Origin: Propionibacteriaceae bacterium
Lineage (GTDB): Bacteria > Actinomycetota > Actinomycetes > Propionibacteriales > Propionibacteriaceae
Assembly: GCA_025923975.1 (NCBI GenBank)
Contig: JAICEV010000002.1
Coordinates: forward strand, 1-30,898
Direction: 5' to 3'
DNA: 30,898 bases
Part shown: positions 13,893 through 22,652 of the stretch, piece after piece
Layout of the letters: every line of letters begins with the position of its first letter
Position numbering within the stretch: the stretch's first letter is position 1
The notes under the pieces: generated by a model
Databases searched by the model: none
Told to the model about the DNA's origin: nothing
Seen by the model: the letters and a program-made list of their open reading frames with translations, nothing else
Program-made: the position numbers and the translations under genes

Positions 13893-16493
13893 TTACTCGC
13901 GAGGAACTTGACGGATGATGGGCTGTGGCGTTGGCGTCCCGTACGTCATCACGTTCTCCTGGTCCTCGGCCGGCTGATATCCGTCGGCAAAGGTCTCCAG
14001 CAGCCTTGCAGCCTTGGGCCAGAACCCGGGGTAGGGCCGGTACCAGGAGAAGGTCAGATTGGCCGGTTTGTCAGAGAAGTCAGCCTCCTGCCTGTCGACC
14101 CAGGATTCCCCAGAGAACGCGTCTTCGTAGAACCCTCGCCGTACGGCGATGTTGACCCGCAGTTTCTCCATGTTGCTCATCGCGGTGCGAAGCCGCAGCC
14201 AACGGAACCGATTCCACTGCCCCTCGTCCGCGAACCGAGTACGCAGTCGTGCGCCGGCCATGGCACCCCTTAGTGCCAGAGAGGCGATGATCTCGCGCGG
14301 CATGAAGAGATTCGGCCCGCCCTCGCCAGGACTGGTCCGGACCTGAGCGATCCGATTGTGATAGCCGGGCAGCGCCGACTGCAGGCTGTCGCGCCACGAC
14401 ATGGCGGTGTTGAAGATCGCTTTGCCGAATCCGAAGCCCGAGCGGCCGAGCGACTTGACTGGAATGTTGAGGTCATCCCAGTCCTGCGGAAGCCAGACGT
14501 CTTGGTGAGGTGCCTCATGGGGATGGACCCCGAGGTTGAGTGACACCGTCGGCCAGCGCGGTAAGGCATCGTCGAAGAAGTGGACCGGAAAGTTGGACGT
14601 GATGCCGCCGTCAGAAAACCACAACTCCTGAGCCAAATCGAGTGTGGACGGCAAAGTCACCGGCTGTCCACGATCAATCAGCGCACGGCCGAAGTCGTCT
14701 TGGATCGATGCAGGGCGGCGGATCCGGTACAGCCGCACTGCTTGGAATAGGCCGGGCAGCGACATGCTGATCCGAACCGCGAAGATCACCGGAAGATCCC
14801 ATGGCTGGGGCAGCTTGTTGAGCTTGCGGACGATTCCCTGACGATCATGGATTTCGCGGCTCTCGGTTTCAGAAAGCGCCTGCATGACCGATTCCGGGAA
14901 CATCTGCGACTCGGCGTCGCGAAGTTGATCAACGCAGACCCACAACTGCTCGGGGTCGTCATCATTGCTGGCGTCCAAGGGAAAGCGGAACGGGCGCTGC
15001 CGCGTGAGATCTGTGGTCATCAGTTCCAGGTTCACCAACCGATGATCAGCCGCCTGCGACATCAACAGCCACTGATCCATATCGTCGGAATTCGGTGAGA
15101 GGCGCCGCTGGTGATAGTCCATGCCGGACCAGAGGTGTCCGAACCGCAGCACCTGATCATCGGGCAGGCCGGACAGCGCGCTGAGACAGTCGTTCAGCCA
15201 GGGCACCAGGGACTTCTCAACAGTTGGTTTGGGCACACCGGCCATGACGTCCAGAAGGTTGCGCTGCCGCTGGGGTGTGGTACCCGGAACGAAGCCGAAT
15301 GCGCGCGACCGGACACCGCCGAGGTAGGCCAGGATCGAGCCCAGCAGCCCGACGGCGATGACAATGCTCACGGCCAGGCCGACGAGGACCGCACTGGCGT
15401 AGAGCGCCGGCCGGAAGATCCCGAGGACCGCCACCGGAATGATCATGGCGACGCCAATGACCAACTGCCGGACGGTCAGCGAGCGCGGTGTGGCGTACGC
15501 GCTGGTGTACAAGCGCAACGCTGCCAGCCAGGCCGGTGTTGCGCCATCGTCCTCCGGAGGCTTGCGCAGCCCAGATCTGATTCCCTGCAAGACAAGCACT
15601 ACACCGACGACCGTGGCAATGAAGGCCAGAACCCCCAGCGCACCAAGCCCGATCATCTCAGGGACCGTGCGGGGCGCCCCGGTAAACCGCCATTCCATGT
15701 AGCCGGTGAGCACTACCGCACCCGAGATCAGCGCCAGCGTGAACAGGCGCGGGATCCATCCAAAAGCAAACAGGGCGAGCAATGGCAGCGGCCAGCTCTG
15801 GCCACGCATGACCGCGACCGCCACCCGAAAGATGCCAGCGGTGGCTCGTCCGGGTCGGAAGAGCTGAGCGAGCCGGTACTCCTCCGTTGCAGAATCGCCG
15901 GGTCGGGTCTGGGTGAGCCAGCTGATGATATCGATCATGCCGGTGAAGCCCGTGCGAATATGACCGCCGTTCGTCGCCGCCGAGGGGTCTTGCTGATCAC
16001 CGATCTGCTGGTCCAGGCCCGCCGCCAACACCCTGCCGCTGCGACCGAGCTCGGCGGCTGCGGTGAGCGCTGCGGCTATCGCGCCGGCCGAGGCTCCGCC
16101 GACGTTGCGGAACCGAAAGCTGGTGGCCAACTCGCACACGGCGAGCGGGTAAACCACACCCGATGTGGTGCCGCCCTCCATCGTGAGATCAAGGCTGGAT
16201 TTGGCGTACGCGGCAACAGATTCACTGGTGATCGAAGGGCGACCGGACAGAACATCTGAAGGTGCGCTGGCAATAGCGAGCATCGTCGCCGGATCTTGAG
16301 CGTTGAACGTGTACCGCGCTTCACTGCCGTACCCTCCGATCAGTGTGGCGGGATCCATCCGAACCGGGTCGTCCGATGGCTCGAAATCGCCGGGGATGTA
16401 GGGCCGGCGCAAGATCGTTCCGACTTCCACGGGATCGCGGTTGATCAACTCTCGAAAAGCGTTCAGCGCCGCTCCTCGACTGGCGACCGCCAT
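13893..16493 (-). CDS. Patatin-like phospholipase with internal membrane domain
   Basis: This 866-residue protein has the patatin Ser-Asp dyad. An oxyanion-type loop MEGGTTSGVVYPLAV precedes the nucleophile elbow GGASAGA (Ser135), and the Asp is in SDGGITSNFP (Asp628). Between them, from about residue 225 to 430, lie four to six strongly hydrophobic segments, so the catalytic domain would be split and held at the membrane. The C-terminal part has no motif I recognise. The start ATG is preceded by AGGAGG. It resembles large actinobacterial patatin-related proteins; a lipid acyl hydrolase role is inferred and the substrate is unknown. The gene is divergent from the SDR gene across palindrome copy 2 and lies 10 nt from the FGGY gene. 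Confidence 0.85.
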   Translation of the reverse strand: MAVASRGAALNAFRELINRDPVEVGTILRRPYIPGDFEPSDDPVRMDPATLIGGYGSEARYTFNAQDPATMLAIASAPSDVLSGRPSITSESVAAYAKSSLDLTMEGGTTSGVVYPLAVCELATSFRFRNVGGASAGAIAAALTAAAELGRSGRVLAAGLDQQIGDQQDPSAATNGGHIRTGFTGMIDIISWLTQTRPGDSATEEYRLAQLFRPGRATAGIFRVAVAVMRGQSWPLPLLALFAFGWIPRLFTLALISGAVVLTGYMEWRFTGAPRTVPEMIGLGALGVLAFIATVVGVVLVLQGIRSGLRKPPEDDGATPAWLAALRLYTSAYATPRSLTVRQLVIGVAMIIPVAVLGIFRPALYASAVLVGLAVSIVIAVGLLGSILAYLGGVRSRAFGFVPGTTPQRQRNLLDVMAGVPKPTVEKSLVPWLNDCLSALSGLPDDQVLRFGHLWSGMDYHQRRLSPNSDDMDQWLLMSQAADHRLVNLELMTTDLTRQRPFRFPLDASNDDDPEQLWVCVDQLRDAESQMFPESVMQALSETESREIHDRQGIVRKLNKLPQPWDLPVIFAVRISMSLPGLFQAVRLYRIRRPASIQDDFGRALIDRGQPVTLPSTLDLAQELWFSDGGITSNFPVHFFDDALPRWPTVSLNLGVHPHEAPHQDVWLPQDWDDLNIPVKSLGRSGFGFGKAIFNTAMSWRDSLQSALPGYHNRIAQVRTSPGEGGPNLFMPREIIASLALRGAMAGARLRTRFADEGQWNRFRWLRLRTAMSNMEKLRVNIAVRRGFYEDAFSGESWVDRQEADFSDKPANLTFSWYRPYPGFWPKAARLLETFADGYQPAEDQENVMTYGTPTPQPIIRQVPRE

Positions 16494-16508
16494 GCTGACC
16501 TCCTGTTG

Positions 16509-16562
16509 CCGACTTGTCAGAATCCAGTTGAGCTATACATCAACAAGATTCTGACAAGTCGG
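16509..16562. repeat. Long palindrome, TTGTCAGAAT family, copy 2, in divergent promoter region
   Basis: Outer arms 16509-16524 (CCGACTTGTCAGAATC) and 16547-16562 are perfectly complementary over 16 bp. Inside, GTTGA (16527-16531) pairs with TCAAC (16540-16544) around GCTATACA. The core TTGTCAGAAT-N24-ATTCTGACAA with central TATA matches copy 1 exactly in spacing. It fills most of the 78-nt gap between the divergent patatin and SDR genes and abuts both ribosome binding sites. Confidence 0.85.
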
Positions 16563-16571
16563 AGGGTGCCG

Positions 16572-17315
16572 ATGAAGATCGTGGTCACCGGAGGCAAAGG
16601 TCTGCTCGGCACCGAACTCGTACGCAGGCTCGAGGGACTGGGTGTGACAGTCAGCTCAGCAAGCCGCCGCACCGGTGTTGATCTTGCTACCGGTAAAGGG
16701 CTGGAGGCTGCACTGCATGGTGCCGAATGCGTGGTGCATGCGGCCACCCATCGGCTGCGTTATCGCAGAGTCGACCTAGACGGCACCCGCCGCATGATCA
16801 AGATTTTGGCCAATCGACCGACACCGCCGCATGTTGTCTACATCTCGATTGTTGGCTGCGACCGTATCCCCCAGCGGTATTACGGCGTGAAGTATGCCTG
16901 CGAGCTGGTGCTAGGACGCAGCAGACTGCCGGTGACGGTGGTGCGGGCCACGCAGTTCCATACGCTGGTCGCATCGATCGCCCGTACCGTGACGCCCGGT
17001 GCGCTGGCGTTCGTGCCCAGCGGTATGTCATTCCAGTCGTGCGACCACCGCTGGGTCGCAACCGAGCTCGCCGACATCGCACTGGGGCCGGTACCGTCCG
17101 GCTATCACCGAGCCGCCGATCGGGCCGGGCCCGAGCGTGTCAGCCTCGCCGATGCGGTCGCATTGATGCGCGCCCAGGAAGGAAAGTCTGCGCCTCGACT
17201 GATCACCATTCCGGCCAAGGGCGGCACACTGCGAGCGTTCGATGCGGGGGCCAATCTTCCGGATGCCCAGGCGAAGATCGGCGGTTCATCCTTCCGCGAA
17301 TTCCTGAAGCCATAA
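16572..17315 (+). CDS. NAD(P)-binding SDR protein (atypical, NmrA-like)
   Basis: This protein has 247 residues. The N-terminal Rossmann motif is VVTGGKGLLGTELVRRL (GGxGxxG, residues 4-20). YYGVKYACE near residue 100 keeps a Tyr-x-x-x-Lys pair like extended SDR enzymes. It resembles actinobacterial proteins annotated as NAD-dependent epimerase or NmrA-like; such proteins may be oxidoreductases or redox-sensing regulators. The ATG at 16572 follows GGAGGG, which overlaps the end of the palindrome, so a folded palindrome could affect its translation. The gene ends 5 nt before the convergent pntB stop. The substrate is unknown. Confidence 0.85.
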   Translation: MKIVVTGGKGLLGTELVRRLEGLGVTVSSASRRTGVDLATGKGLEAALHGAECVVHAATHRLRYRRVDLDGTRRMIKILANRPTPPHVVYISIVGCDRIPQRYYGVKYACELVLGRSRLPVTVVRATQFHTLVASIARTVTPGALAFVPSGMSFQSCDHRWVATELADIALGPVPSGYHRAADRAGPERVSLADAVALMRAQEGKSAPRLITIPAKGGTLRAFDAGANLPDAQAKIGGSSFREFLKP

Positions 17316-17320
17316 CCGCG

Positions 17321-18703
17321 TCAAACGGTGAGGGCCTTGAGCTCGGCGAGCAGTTTGCTCATGGTGTCCTTCGCATCCCCGAAAAGCAGCGTGGTCGTCG
17401 GCTCGTAGAGCAGCTCGTTTTCGATGCCGGCGAATCCTGGGCGCATCGAGCGCTTCATGAAAACGACCTGACGTGCCTGATTGGCATGCAGAATCGGCAT
17501 GCCGTAGATCGGAGCGCCAGGTGTGGTTTCGGCTGCAGGGTTCACGACATCGTTCGCGCCGACAACCAGCGCCACGTCCGCCTGTTTGAACTCCGGATCG
17601 ATCTCGTCCATCTCCTTGAGCTGCTCGTACGGCACCTGAGCCTCGGCGAGAAGCACGTTCATATGACCAGGCATGCGGCCAGCGACTGGATGGATGGCGT
17701 AGTCGACGTGTGCGCCGCGCTCGGTCAGCAGGTCGACAAGCTGGCGCAGCGTGTGCTGGGCCTGCGCCACCGCCAACCCGTAGCCCGGGACAATGATCAC
17801 GCGTTGCGCGTACGCGAGCAGGATCGCGACATCGGCGGGTCCAGCCGACTTCACCGGGCGATCGCTGACTGTGGTGGCGCCGAGGGTCGATCCACCCTTC
17901 AGTGCGCCAAAGAGGATGTTGATCACCGACCGGCCCATGGCATTCGCCATCAGGCGGGTGAGCAAGGTGCCGGCAGACCCGACCAGAGTGCCGGCAACCA
18001 GCAGCAGGATGTTCTCGAGCAGGTAGCCGCTGGCGGCGACGGTCAGGCCGGTGAACGCGTTCAGCAAGGAGATCACGATCGGCACGTCAGCGCCGCCAAC
18101 GGGCAACACGAGCAGCACGCCCAGTCCAGCGCCGATGGCCGCCAGCAGCAGCGCGAACAGCAGGCTCGGGGCAAGTACCAAGCCAACACTGAAAGCAACT
18201 GCGGCCAGCAATCCCAGCCCGTACACGATGGGATATCCGCCGAACACAATGGGCCGTGTCGTCATGAGCTCTTGCAGCTTCAGGAAGGTAACCACTGAGC
18301 CGGCGAAACTGACCGAGCCGACCACGATTGTGAACGCCGTGGCGATCAAGTCGAAGATCGGTGCCGGGCCCGCGCCAAGGTCGGCCAACTCGATGATTGC
18401 CACAATGGCGGCGGCTCCACCACCGACACCGTTGAACAGTGCCACCAGCTGCGGCATCTGAGTCATCTGGACCCGGTAAGCGCCGAGCACGCCAATCGCC
18501 GTGCCGGCCGCGATGGCCGCCACGATGGGCAGCAGATGGTTGATGTCGGAAACCAGGAAGGTGATCACGCAGGCCAGTACCGCACCAGCTGCACCGATGA
18601 GGTTGCCTCGGCGGGCGGTCTTGGGTGACGACAAAGCCTTGAGAGCGACGATGAAGCAGACTGCCGCCGCCAGGTAGCCCAGCTGGGCCCACGCTGGTGT
18701 CAC
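17321..18703 (-). CDS. pntB: NAD(P) transhydrogenase subunit beta
   Basis: This 460-residue membrane subunit carries the NADP-binding domain III. With PntAA and PntAB it couples proton flow to hydride transfer from NADH to NADP. About eight or nine transmembrane helices fill the first 270 residues. The C-terminal domain has VPGYGLAVAQAQH, HPVAGRMPGHMNVLLAEA, VGANDVVNP and KRSMRPGFAGIEN, the NADP-site motifs of PntB. The GTG at 18703 overlaps the pntAB stop (GTGA). An open frame continues upstream across pntAB but is not part of the protein. Confidence 0.96.
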   Translation of the reverse strand: MTPAWAQLGYLAAAVCFIVALKALSSPKTARRGNLIGAAGAVLACVITFLVSDINHLLPIVAAIAAGTAIGVLGAYRVQMTQMPQLVALFNGVGGGAAAIVAIIELADLGAGPAPIFDLIATAFTIVVGSVSFAGSVVTFLKLQELMTTRPIVFGGYPIVYGLGLLAAVAFSVGLVLAPSLLFALLLAAIGAGLGVLLVLPVGGADVPIVISLLNAFTGLTVAASGYLLENILLLVAGTLVGSAGTLLTRLMANAMGRSVINILFGALKGGSTLGATTVSDRPVKSAGPADVAILLAYAQRVIIVPGYGLAVAQAQHTLRQLVDLLTERGAHVDYAIHPVAGRMPGHMNVLLAEAQVPYEQLKEMDEIDPEFKQADVALVVGANDVVNPAAETTPGAPIYGMPILHANQARQVVFMKRSMRPGFAGIENELLYEPTTTLLFGDAKDTMSKLLAELKALTV

Positions 18704-19023
18704 TGCTCGAGCTCCTGGCGTCCCTGTTTCTGCAGCGCGCGATGCGGGCGCGAGAACATGATCAACATTCGGTCGGTAACCACGAAACCGCCAACCATAT
18801 TGATGGATGCCAAGATCACGGCAATCAGACCCAACACCAGAATGGGTGTCGATTGAGCGGTCCCTGCCACCAGAACTGCACCGATCAAGATCACGCCATG
18901 GATGGCGTTGGCTCCTGACATCAGGGGAGTATGCAGGGTCGAGGAGACCTTGGAGATCACCTCTACGCCGACAAAGATGGACAATACGAAGATCGTTAAC
19001 CAAATGATCGGTTCAGTGCTCAA
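18700..19023 (-). CDS. pntAB: NAD(P) transhydrogenase subunit alpha, membrane part
   Basis: This 107-residue protein has three to four hydrophobic helices and corresponds to the C-terminal membrane domain of E. coli PntA, encoded separately as is usual in actinobacteria. Typical segments are FVGVEVISKVSSTLHTPLMSGANAIHGV and INMVGGFVVTDRML. It overlaps pntAA by 4 nt (ATGA) and pntB by 4 nt (GTGA), so the three subunits are translated in series. Confidence 0.95.
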   Translation of the reverse strand: MSTEPIIWLTIFVLSIFVGVEVISKVSSTLHTPLMSGANAIHGVILIGAVLVAGTAQSTPILVLGLIAVILASINMVGGFVVTDRMLIMFSRPHRALQKQGRQELEQ

Positions 19024-20135
19024 CTGGCCGCTCCAGCTCTAGTTCCGTCAAAGACCTGTCCATCGTGGGTGATGCACATCGCGGAAATGATCTCGTCGTC
19101 AAGGTCGGGCGCAAAGCGGCCGTCACGGGTCATCAGCATGATCACATTCAGCAGGTTCTGGGCGTAGAGCCGACTGGCTGGTGCGGGCATCTGGCTAGGC
19201 ACATTCGCACCACCCCACAGCCGCACCGAGCCCACGCGCACCACGCTACCGGCGACCACGCCCTCGACGTTACCTCCGGCTTCGGCGGCAAGGTCGACCA
19301 CAACCGACCCTGGTGCCATCTGAAGGACCATCTCGGTGGTCACCAGGAGCGGCGCGCGCCGCCCGGGCACAGCTGCCGTCGTGATCAACGCATCGGCGGC
19401 CGCAACGTAGCTGGCGAGCAGCTCGCGTTGCCGCTGGGCGCGGTCCTCGGTCATCTCCCGGGCATAGCCGCCCGCGCCTTCGAGCGTCGGCAGCGGCAGC
19501 TCGATCGCCTGCGCGCCCATCGATCGGATTTCCTCCGCCGCGGCAGCACGTACGTCATAGCCCTTCACCACAGCACCGAGGCGTCGGCAGGTCGCGATCG
19601 CCTGGAGCCCTGCGACTCCAGCACCGAGCACGACGACCTGGGCCGGAGGAACCGTACCCGCGGCCGTCATGCTCAGCGGGAAGAACTGGCCCAGCATCTC
19701 AGCCGCGACGATTGCGCCCCGGTAGCCGGCCACCATGGCCTGAGAGCTCAGAGCATCCATGGACTGGGCGCGGGAAATCCGCGGCACGTACTCCATTCCG
19801 AAGGTTGTGATCTTCCGATCCCGACGCAAAGCGATGTCGCCCGGGCGGCCGGCCAGCGGAAAGAACGAGATCGTCGCAGCTCCAGACGGCAACGGCGCCA
19901 AGCATTCGGCGTCGAGAGGTTGCACGCTCAGCACGAGGTCCGCCTGGTCGAACGGGTGGTCAGTGACCAAAGCACCCGCCGCCTCGTACGCCGCGTCGGT
20001 TAAGGAGGCCCCGGCACCCGCTGCTGTCTGCACGGCCACCTCATAGCCGGCAGTGCGTAGCTTGCCCACCAGGTCGGGAACGAGCGCAACGCGAGCCTCG
20101 CCCGGAGCCAGTTCCCGGGCTACCGCGATGCGCAC
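19020..20135 (-). CDS. pntAA: NAD(P) transhydrogenase subunit alpha, NAD-binding part
   Basis: This 371-residue soluble subunit (domain I) binds NAD(H) at the cytoplasmic face. It belongs to the alanine dehydrogenase/PntA family. Recognisable parts are the N-terminal ELAPGEARVALVPD, the SSQAMVAGYRG segment and the Rossmann motif VVVLGAGVAGLQAIATCRRLGA near residue 166. ITTAAVPGRRAPLLVT follows, and then VVDLAAEAGGNVEG. It starts with GTG at 20135; no strong ribosome binding site is visible. It lies 39 nt downstream of the molybdoprotein gene, so shared transcription is possible. Confidence 0.95.
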   Translation of the reverse strand: MRIAVARELAPGEARVALVPDLVGKLRTAGYEVAVQTAAGAGASLTDAAYEAAGALVTDHPFDQADLVLSVQPLDAECLAPLPSGAATISFFPLAGRPGDIALRRDRKITTFGMEYVPRISRAQSMDALSSQAMVAGYRGAIVAAEMLGQFFPLSMTAAGTVPPAQVVVLGAGVAGLQAIATCRRLGAVVKGYDVRAAAAEEIRSMGAQAIELPLPTLEGAGGYAREMTEDRAQRQRELLASYVAAADALITTAAVPGRRAPLLVTTEMVLQMAPGSVVVDLAAEAGGNVEGVVAGSVVRVGSVRLWGGANVPSQMPAPASRLYAQNLLNVIMLMTRDGRFAPDLDDEIISAMCITHDGQVFDGTRAGAAS

Positions 20136-20174
20136 ATCAGGAAACTTAATGCACGCTGACTCATCAGCATGGGG

Positions 20175-21743
20175 TTAGCGAACCTTGACCCTGATCGAGT
20201 GGTAGCCGGTGGCGCCGTCCGGCATGGATGGAGCGACCTGGGCCGTCTGCAGCTGTCTATTCGCATCGGTGGCTCGAACCGTAAGCGTGTGCGTGCCGGA
20301 AGTGGCCGGCCACTCGTACTTCCACTGCCGCCAGGTGTCAGGACCAACAGTCTCGGCAAGCTGAGCCGGCTGCCAGGCGCCTTGGTCAACCTGCACCTCG
20401 ACAGCAGAGATGCCCGTGTGCTGCGCCCAGGCGACTCCCGCGACGACGACCACTCCCGCATTGACAGTCGCCTTGCGCGGTACATCAATGCGCGACGCCA
20501 GCTTGATCGGCGCCTTCGGCGACCAGCCGAGCGGTGTCCAATAGGCCTGCTCTTCGGCGTAGGTGGTGACCCTCAGCGAGGTCACCCACTTCGTCGCGGA
20601 CACGAAACCGTACAGGCCAGGGACGACCATGCGGACTGGGAATCCGTGCTCGATTGGCAAGGGCTCACCGTTCATGCCGATCGCCAGCACGGCTTCGCGG
20701 TGTGGATCGGTAAGGGCTGACAGCGGCGTACTCGCAGTCCAGCCGTCATGGCTCTTGGAGAGCACCATGTCTGCGCCTGGGAGAGGCTTCGCCTCGGCCA
20801 ACAGCTCGCGTATGGGGTATCCCAGCCACAGCGCGTTGCCAGCCAGATCGCCACCAACCTCGTTGGAGACGCAGGTCAGCGTGGTCATGTGCTCCACGAG
20901 CGGCTTCGCAGTCAGCTCGGCGTAGTTGATCTGGATGGGGTTCTGGACCATCCCAGTGATGCGAAGGCTCCAGGTCGCGGGATCGACTACGGGTACTTGA
21001 AGTGCGGTGTCGATGCGATAGAAGTCGTCGTTCGCAGTCACATATGGCGTAAGGCCCTCGATGTGGAGGTCGGCACCCGGTGGAGCGCCCGATGGAGGCG
21101 TCGTGGGAGTCGGCAGCTTCAGCTTCTCGCGTGCCGTGTTCACAGCGGTCGATGCGCTGACCAGCAGCTGGCCGGTGATGGCTGCCACTGTCCCGGCAGC
21201 TCCGACTACGATCGTCCAGCCGAGAAAGTTGCGCCGCGCCGCCGATTGTGCCTCAGCAGTCTTTTCGGCCGCCTGTGGTGTGCGCCATTTGTGCAGCTGG
21301 CTGATGAGTGTGCTCAACATCATGTAGGCCAGCAGGAGACCGATGATTGTTGGCACGTAAGCGGCGAACGTGACGTCCGGCTGGGTGCCGACTCCAATCA
21401 AGCCGAGCACGGCAACCACGGCGAACAGCGCGGCGCCTGCAAATCGTCGTCGCCACTCAAGCTCGCCCGCCAGACCACAGATGATCAAGATTGCGGCAAC
21501 AATGATGGCGAGCAGTACGGGTTTGTCGGCGAAGCCTAGGACCTCTTTGCCGAAATTGACCAACGAAGCCGGTAGCAGGTTGATGATCAGCTCGCCGACG
21601 GCGGGTACCGGAGAGCCGGCGGGCGCTACTAGCCACGCCGCGAGCGTGGCGATGCCGATACCAGCGAGACCGGCCACAGCTCCCGCGAGCCTTGTCCACC
21701 ATCGGGTGGCGCGTTCCGCGTCCCGCTCGTCGCGCCTGTGCAC
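20175..21743 (-). CDS. Membrane-anchored sulfite-oxidase-fold molybdopterin oxidoreductase
   Basis: This protein has 522 residues. Five hydrophobic helices (about 19-41, 77-93, 102-118, 126-146 and 174-198) precede an extracytoplasmic molybdopterin domain. Cys291 in TLTCVSNEVGG is the expected molybdenum ligand, and a C-terminal Ig-like dimerisation domain follows. Helix 5 is preceded by ARRNFLG, a twin-arginine motif. This fits the actinobacterial family in which four helices are inserted by Sec and the fifth by Tat after cofactor loading. The frame starts with ATG or an alternative codon at 21743. The substrate is unknown; sulfite is not assured. The gene lies immediately upstream of pntAA. 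Confidence 0.9.
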   Translation of the reverse strand: MHRRDERDAERATRWWTRLAGAVAGLAGIGIATLAAWLVAPAGSPVPAVGELIINLLPASLVNFGKEVLGFADKPVLLAIIVAAILIICGLAGELEWRRRFAGAALFAVVAVLGLIGVGTQPDVTFAAYVPTIIGLLLAYMMLSTLISQLHKWRTPQAAEKTAEAQSAARRNFLGWTIVVGAAGTVAAITGQLLVSASTAVNTAREKLKLPTPTTPPSGAPPGADLHIEGLTPYVTANDDFYRIDTALQVPVVDPATWSLRITGMVQNPIQINYAELTAKPLVEHMTTLTCVSNEVGGDLAGNALWLGYPIRELLAEAKPLPGADMVLSKSHDGWTASTPLSALTDPHREAVLAIGMNGEPLPIEHGFPVRMVVPGLYGFVSATKWVTSLRVTTYAEEQAYWTPLGWSPKAPIKLASRIDVPRKATVNAGVVVVAGVAWAQHTGISAVEVQVDQGAWQPAQLAETVGPDTWRQWKYEWPATSGTHTLTVRATDANRQLQTAQVAPSMPDGATGYHSIRVKVR

Positions 21744-21813
21744 CTCCCCATCCTGCGCTGCCGCAGGCCCTCGGACAACGAACCGGTGCTTACGAATCCC
21801 TCACGCTGTTTTG

Positions 21814-21854
21814 GAGCTGCTCGCGCATCGAGCATGGATGCGCCGCTCGCAGCT
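21814..21854. repeat. Short palindromic repeat, GAGCTGCTCGCGCA family, copy 2
   Basis: GAGCTGCTCGCGCA (21814-21827) and CGCTCGCAGCT (21844-21854) match both arms of copy 1. Here the inner GCGCATC/GATGCGC (7 bp) also pairs, giving a compact hairpin just upstream of the AlkB-type gene, in the divergent region with the molybdoprotein gene. Confidence 0.6.
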
Positions 21855-21867
21855 GTACGTTGCCCAT

Positions 21868-22452
21868 ATGCCGCGGCCTTGTGTTGATTACTACCCCAGT
21901 TGGGTCGCCGATGCTGACGGGCTATTCAGGGTGCTTCATGACGAGATCGTCTGGGAGCAGCATGGCGTCACGGTGCATGGCCGCACGGTGCCAACGCCCC
22001 GGCTAACCGCGTGGTTCGGGGATGGCGCCTACCGCTACTCCGGCACCGTGAACGAGCCGGCTCCCTGGCCTACAGCCCTGGCCGAGCTGCGCGATCGCCT
22101 TCGCCGGGAGCTGCGTGTCGACTTCAACTCCTGCTTGGCCAATCTGTATCGGGACGGAACTGACTCCATGGGCTACCACAGCGACAACGAACCGGAGCTG
22201 GGTCCGCGACCGACCATCGCGTCGGTCAGCCTCGGCGACCAGCGACGGTTTGTGCTGCGGCATCGTGCGACTCGCGAGCGATGGAGCTGGGATCTTGGCC
22301 ACGGTGACCTGCTCGTCATGCGCGATGAGTCGCAGAGCGACTATGCGCATGCTGTTCCCAAGACGTCGCGCGCAGTCGGGCCTCGAATGAACCTCACCTT
22401 CCGGTGCTTCCGGCAGAGTCAGGGAGTTGTCACGCTGGAAACCTCACCCTAG
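21868..22452 (+). CDS. alkB: AlkB-type 2-oxoglutarate/Fe(II) dioxygenase
   Basis: This protein has 194 residues. It would repair alkylated DNA or RNA bases by oxidative demethylation using Fe(II), oxygen and 2-oxoglutarate. The iron ligands are His104 and Asp106 (GYHSDNEPELG) and His161 (DYAHAVPK). The 2-oxoglutarate arginines are Arg173 and Arg179 in PRMNLTFR. The substrate lid VPTPRLTAWFGDGAYRYSG matches AlkB homologues. The ATG at 21868 was chosen because residues further upstream are encoded by the palindromic repeat; an ATG at 21838 is the alternative. The open frame that extends still further upstream is antisense to the molybdoprotein gene. The gene stands alone. Confidence 0.9.
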   Translation: MPRPCVDYYPSWVADADGLFRVLHDEIVWEQHGVTVHGRTVPTPRLTAWFGDGAYRYSGTVNEPAPWPTALAELRDRLRRELRVDFNSCLANLYRDGTDSMGYHSDNEPELGPRPTIASVSLGDQRRFVLRHRATRERWSWDLGHGDLLVMRDESQSDYAHAVPKTSRAVGPRMNLTFRCFRQSQGVVTLETSP

Positions 22453-22652
22453 ATGCTCGGTTTAGGCACAAATCTGGCTCGCAACCTCATCTGGAGTGAA
22501 GTTTCCAGCGAACTTCGGGATCGGGTTAACGACCCTTTTTGAGACCGACGCTCGCAGAGCGCCATACGGAGCCGAGGTCTTCGAGACCGATCGATGGCGC
22601 CAGAATCTGCTCGTCCTGAACGGCTGGTTTGTGCTTCGCTCCGAGGGGTAAT
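22453..22652. other. Convergent intergenic gap
   Basis: About 200 nt separate the convergent alkB and exporter genes. GGGTTAACGACCC followed by TTTTT at about 22523-22541 is a weak terminator candidate for alkB (stem of about four pairs). I see no convincing gene here. Confidence 0.3.

Noticed and set aside
14072..14081. TTGTCAGAGA, like one arm of the 44-bp palindrome
   Set aside because: It is a single imperfect arm inside a coding region without an inverted partner at the right distance.
15111..16259. A 382-codon plus-strand open frame opposite the patatin-like gene
   Set aside because: It is composed of Arg/Gly/Gln-rich low-information sequence, mirrors the codon pattern of the minus-strand gene and has no motif.
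16727..18298. A 523-codon plus-strand open frame across the SDR and pntB genes
   Set aside because: It overlaps two well-supported genes with clear motifs and reads as His/Arg/Gln-rich nonsense.
18704..19003. Upstream extension of the pntB frame
   Set aside because: It lies in another frame of pntAB; the GTG at 18703 with its GTGA overlap is the natural start.
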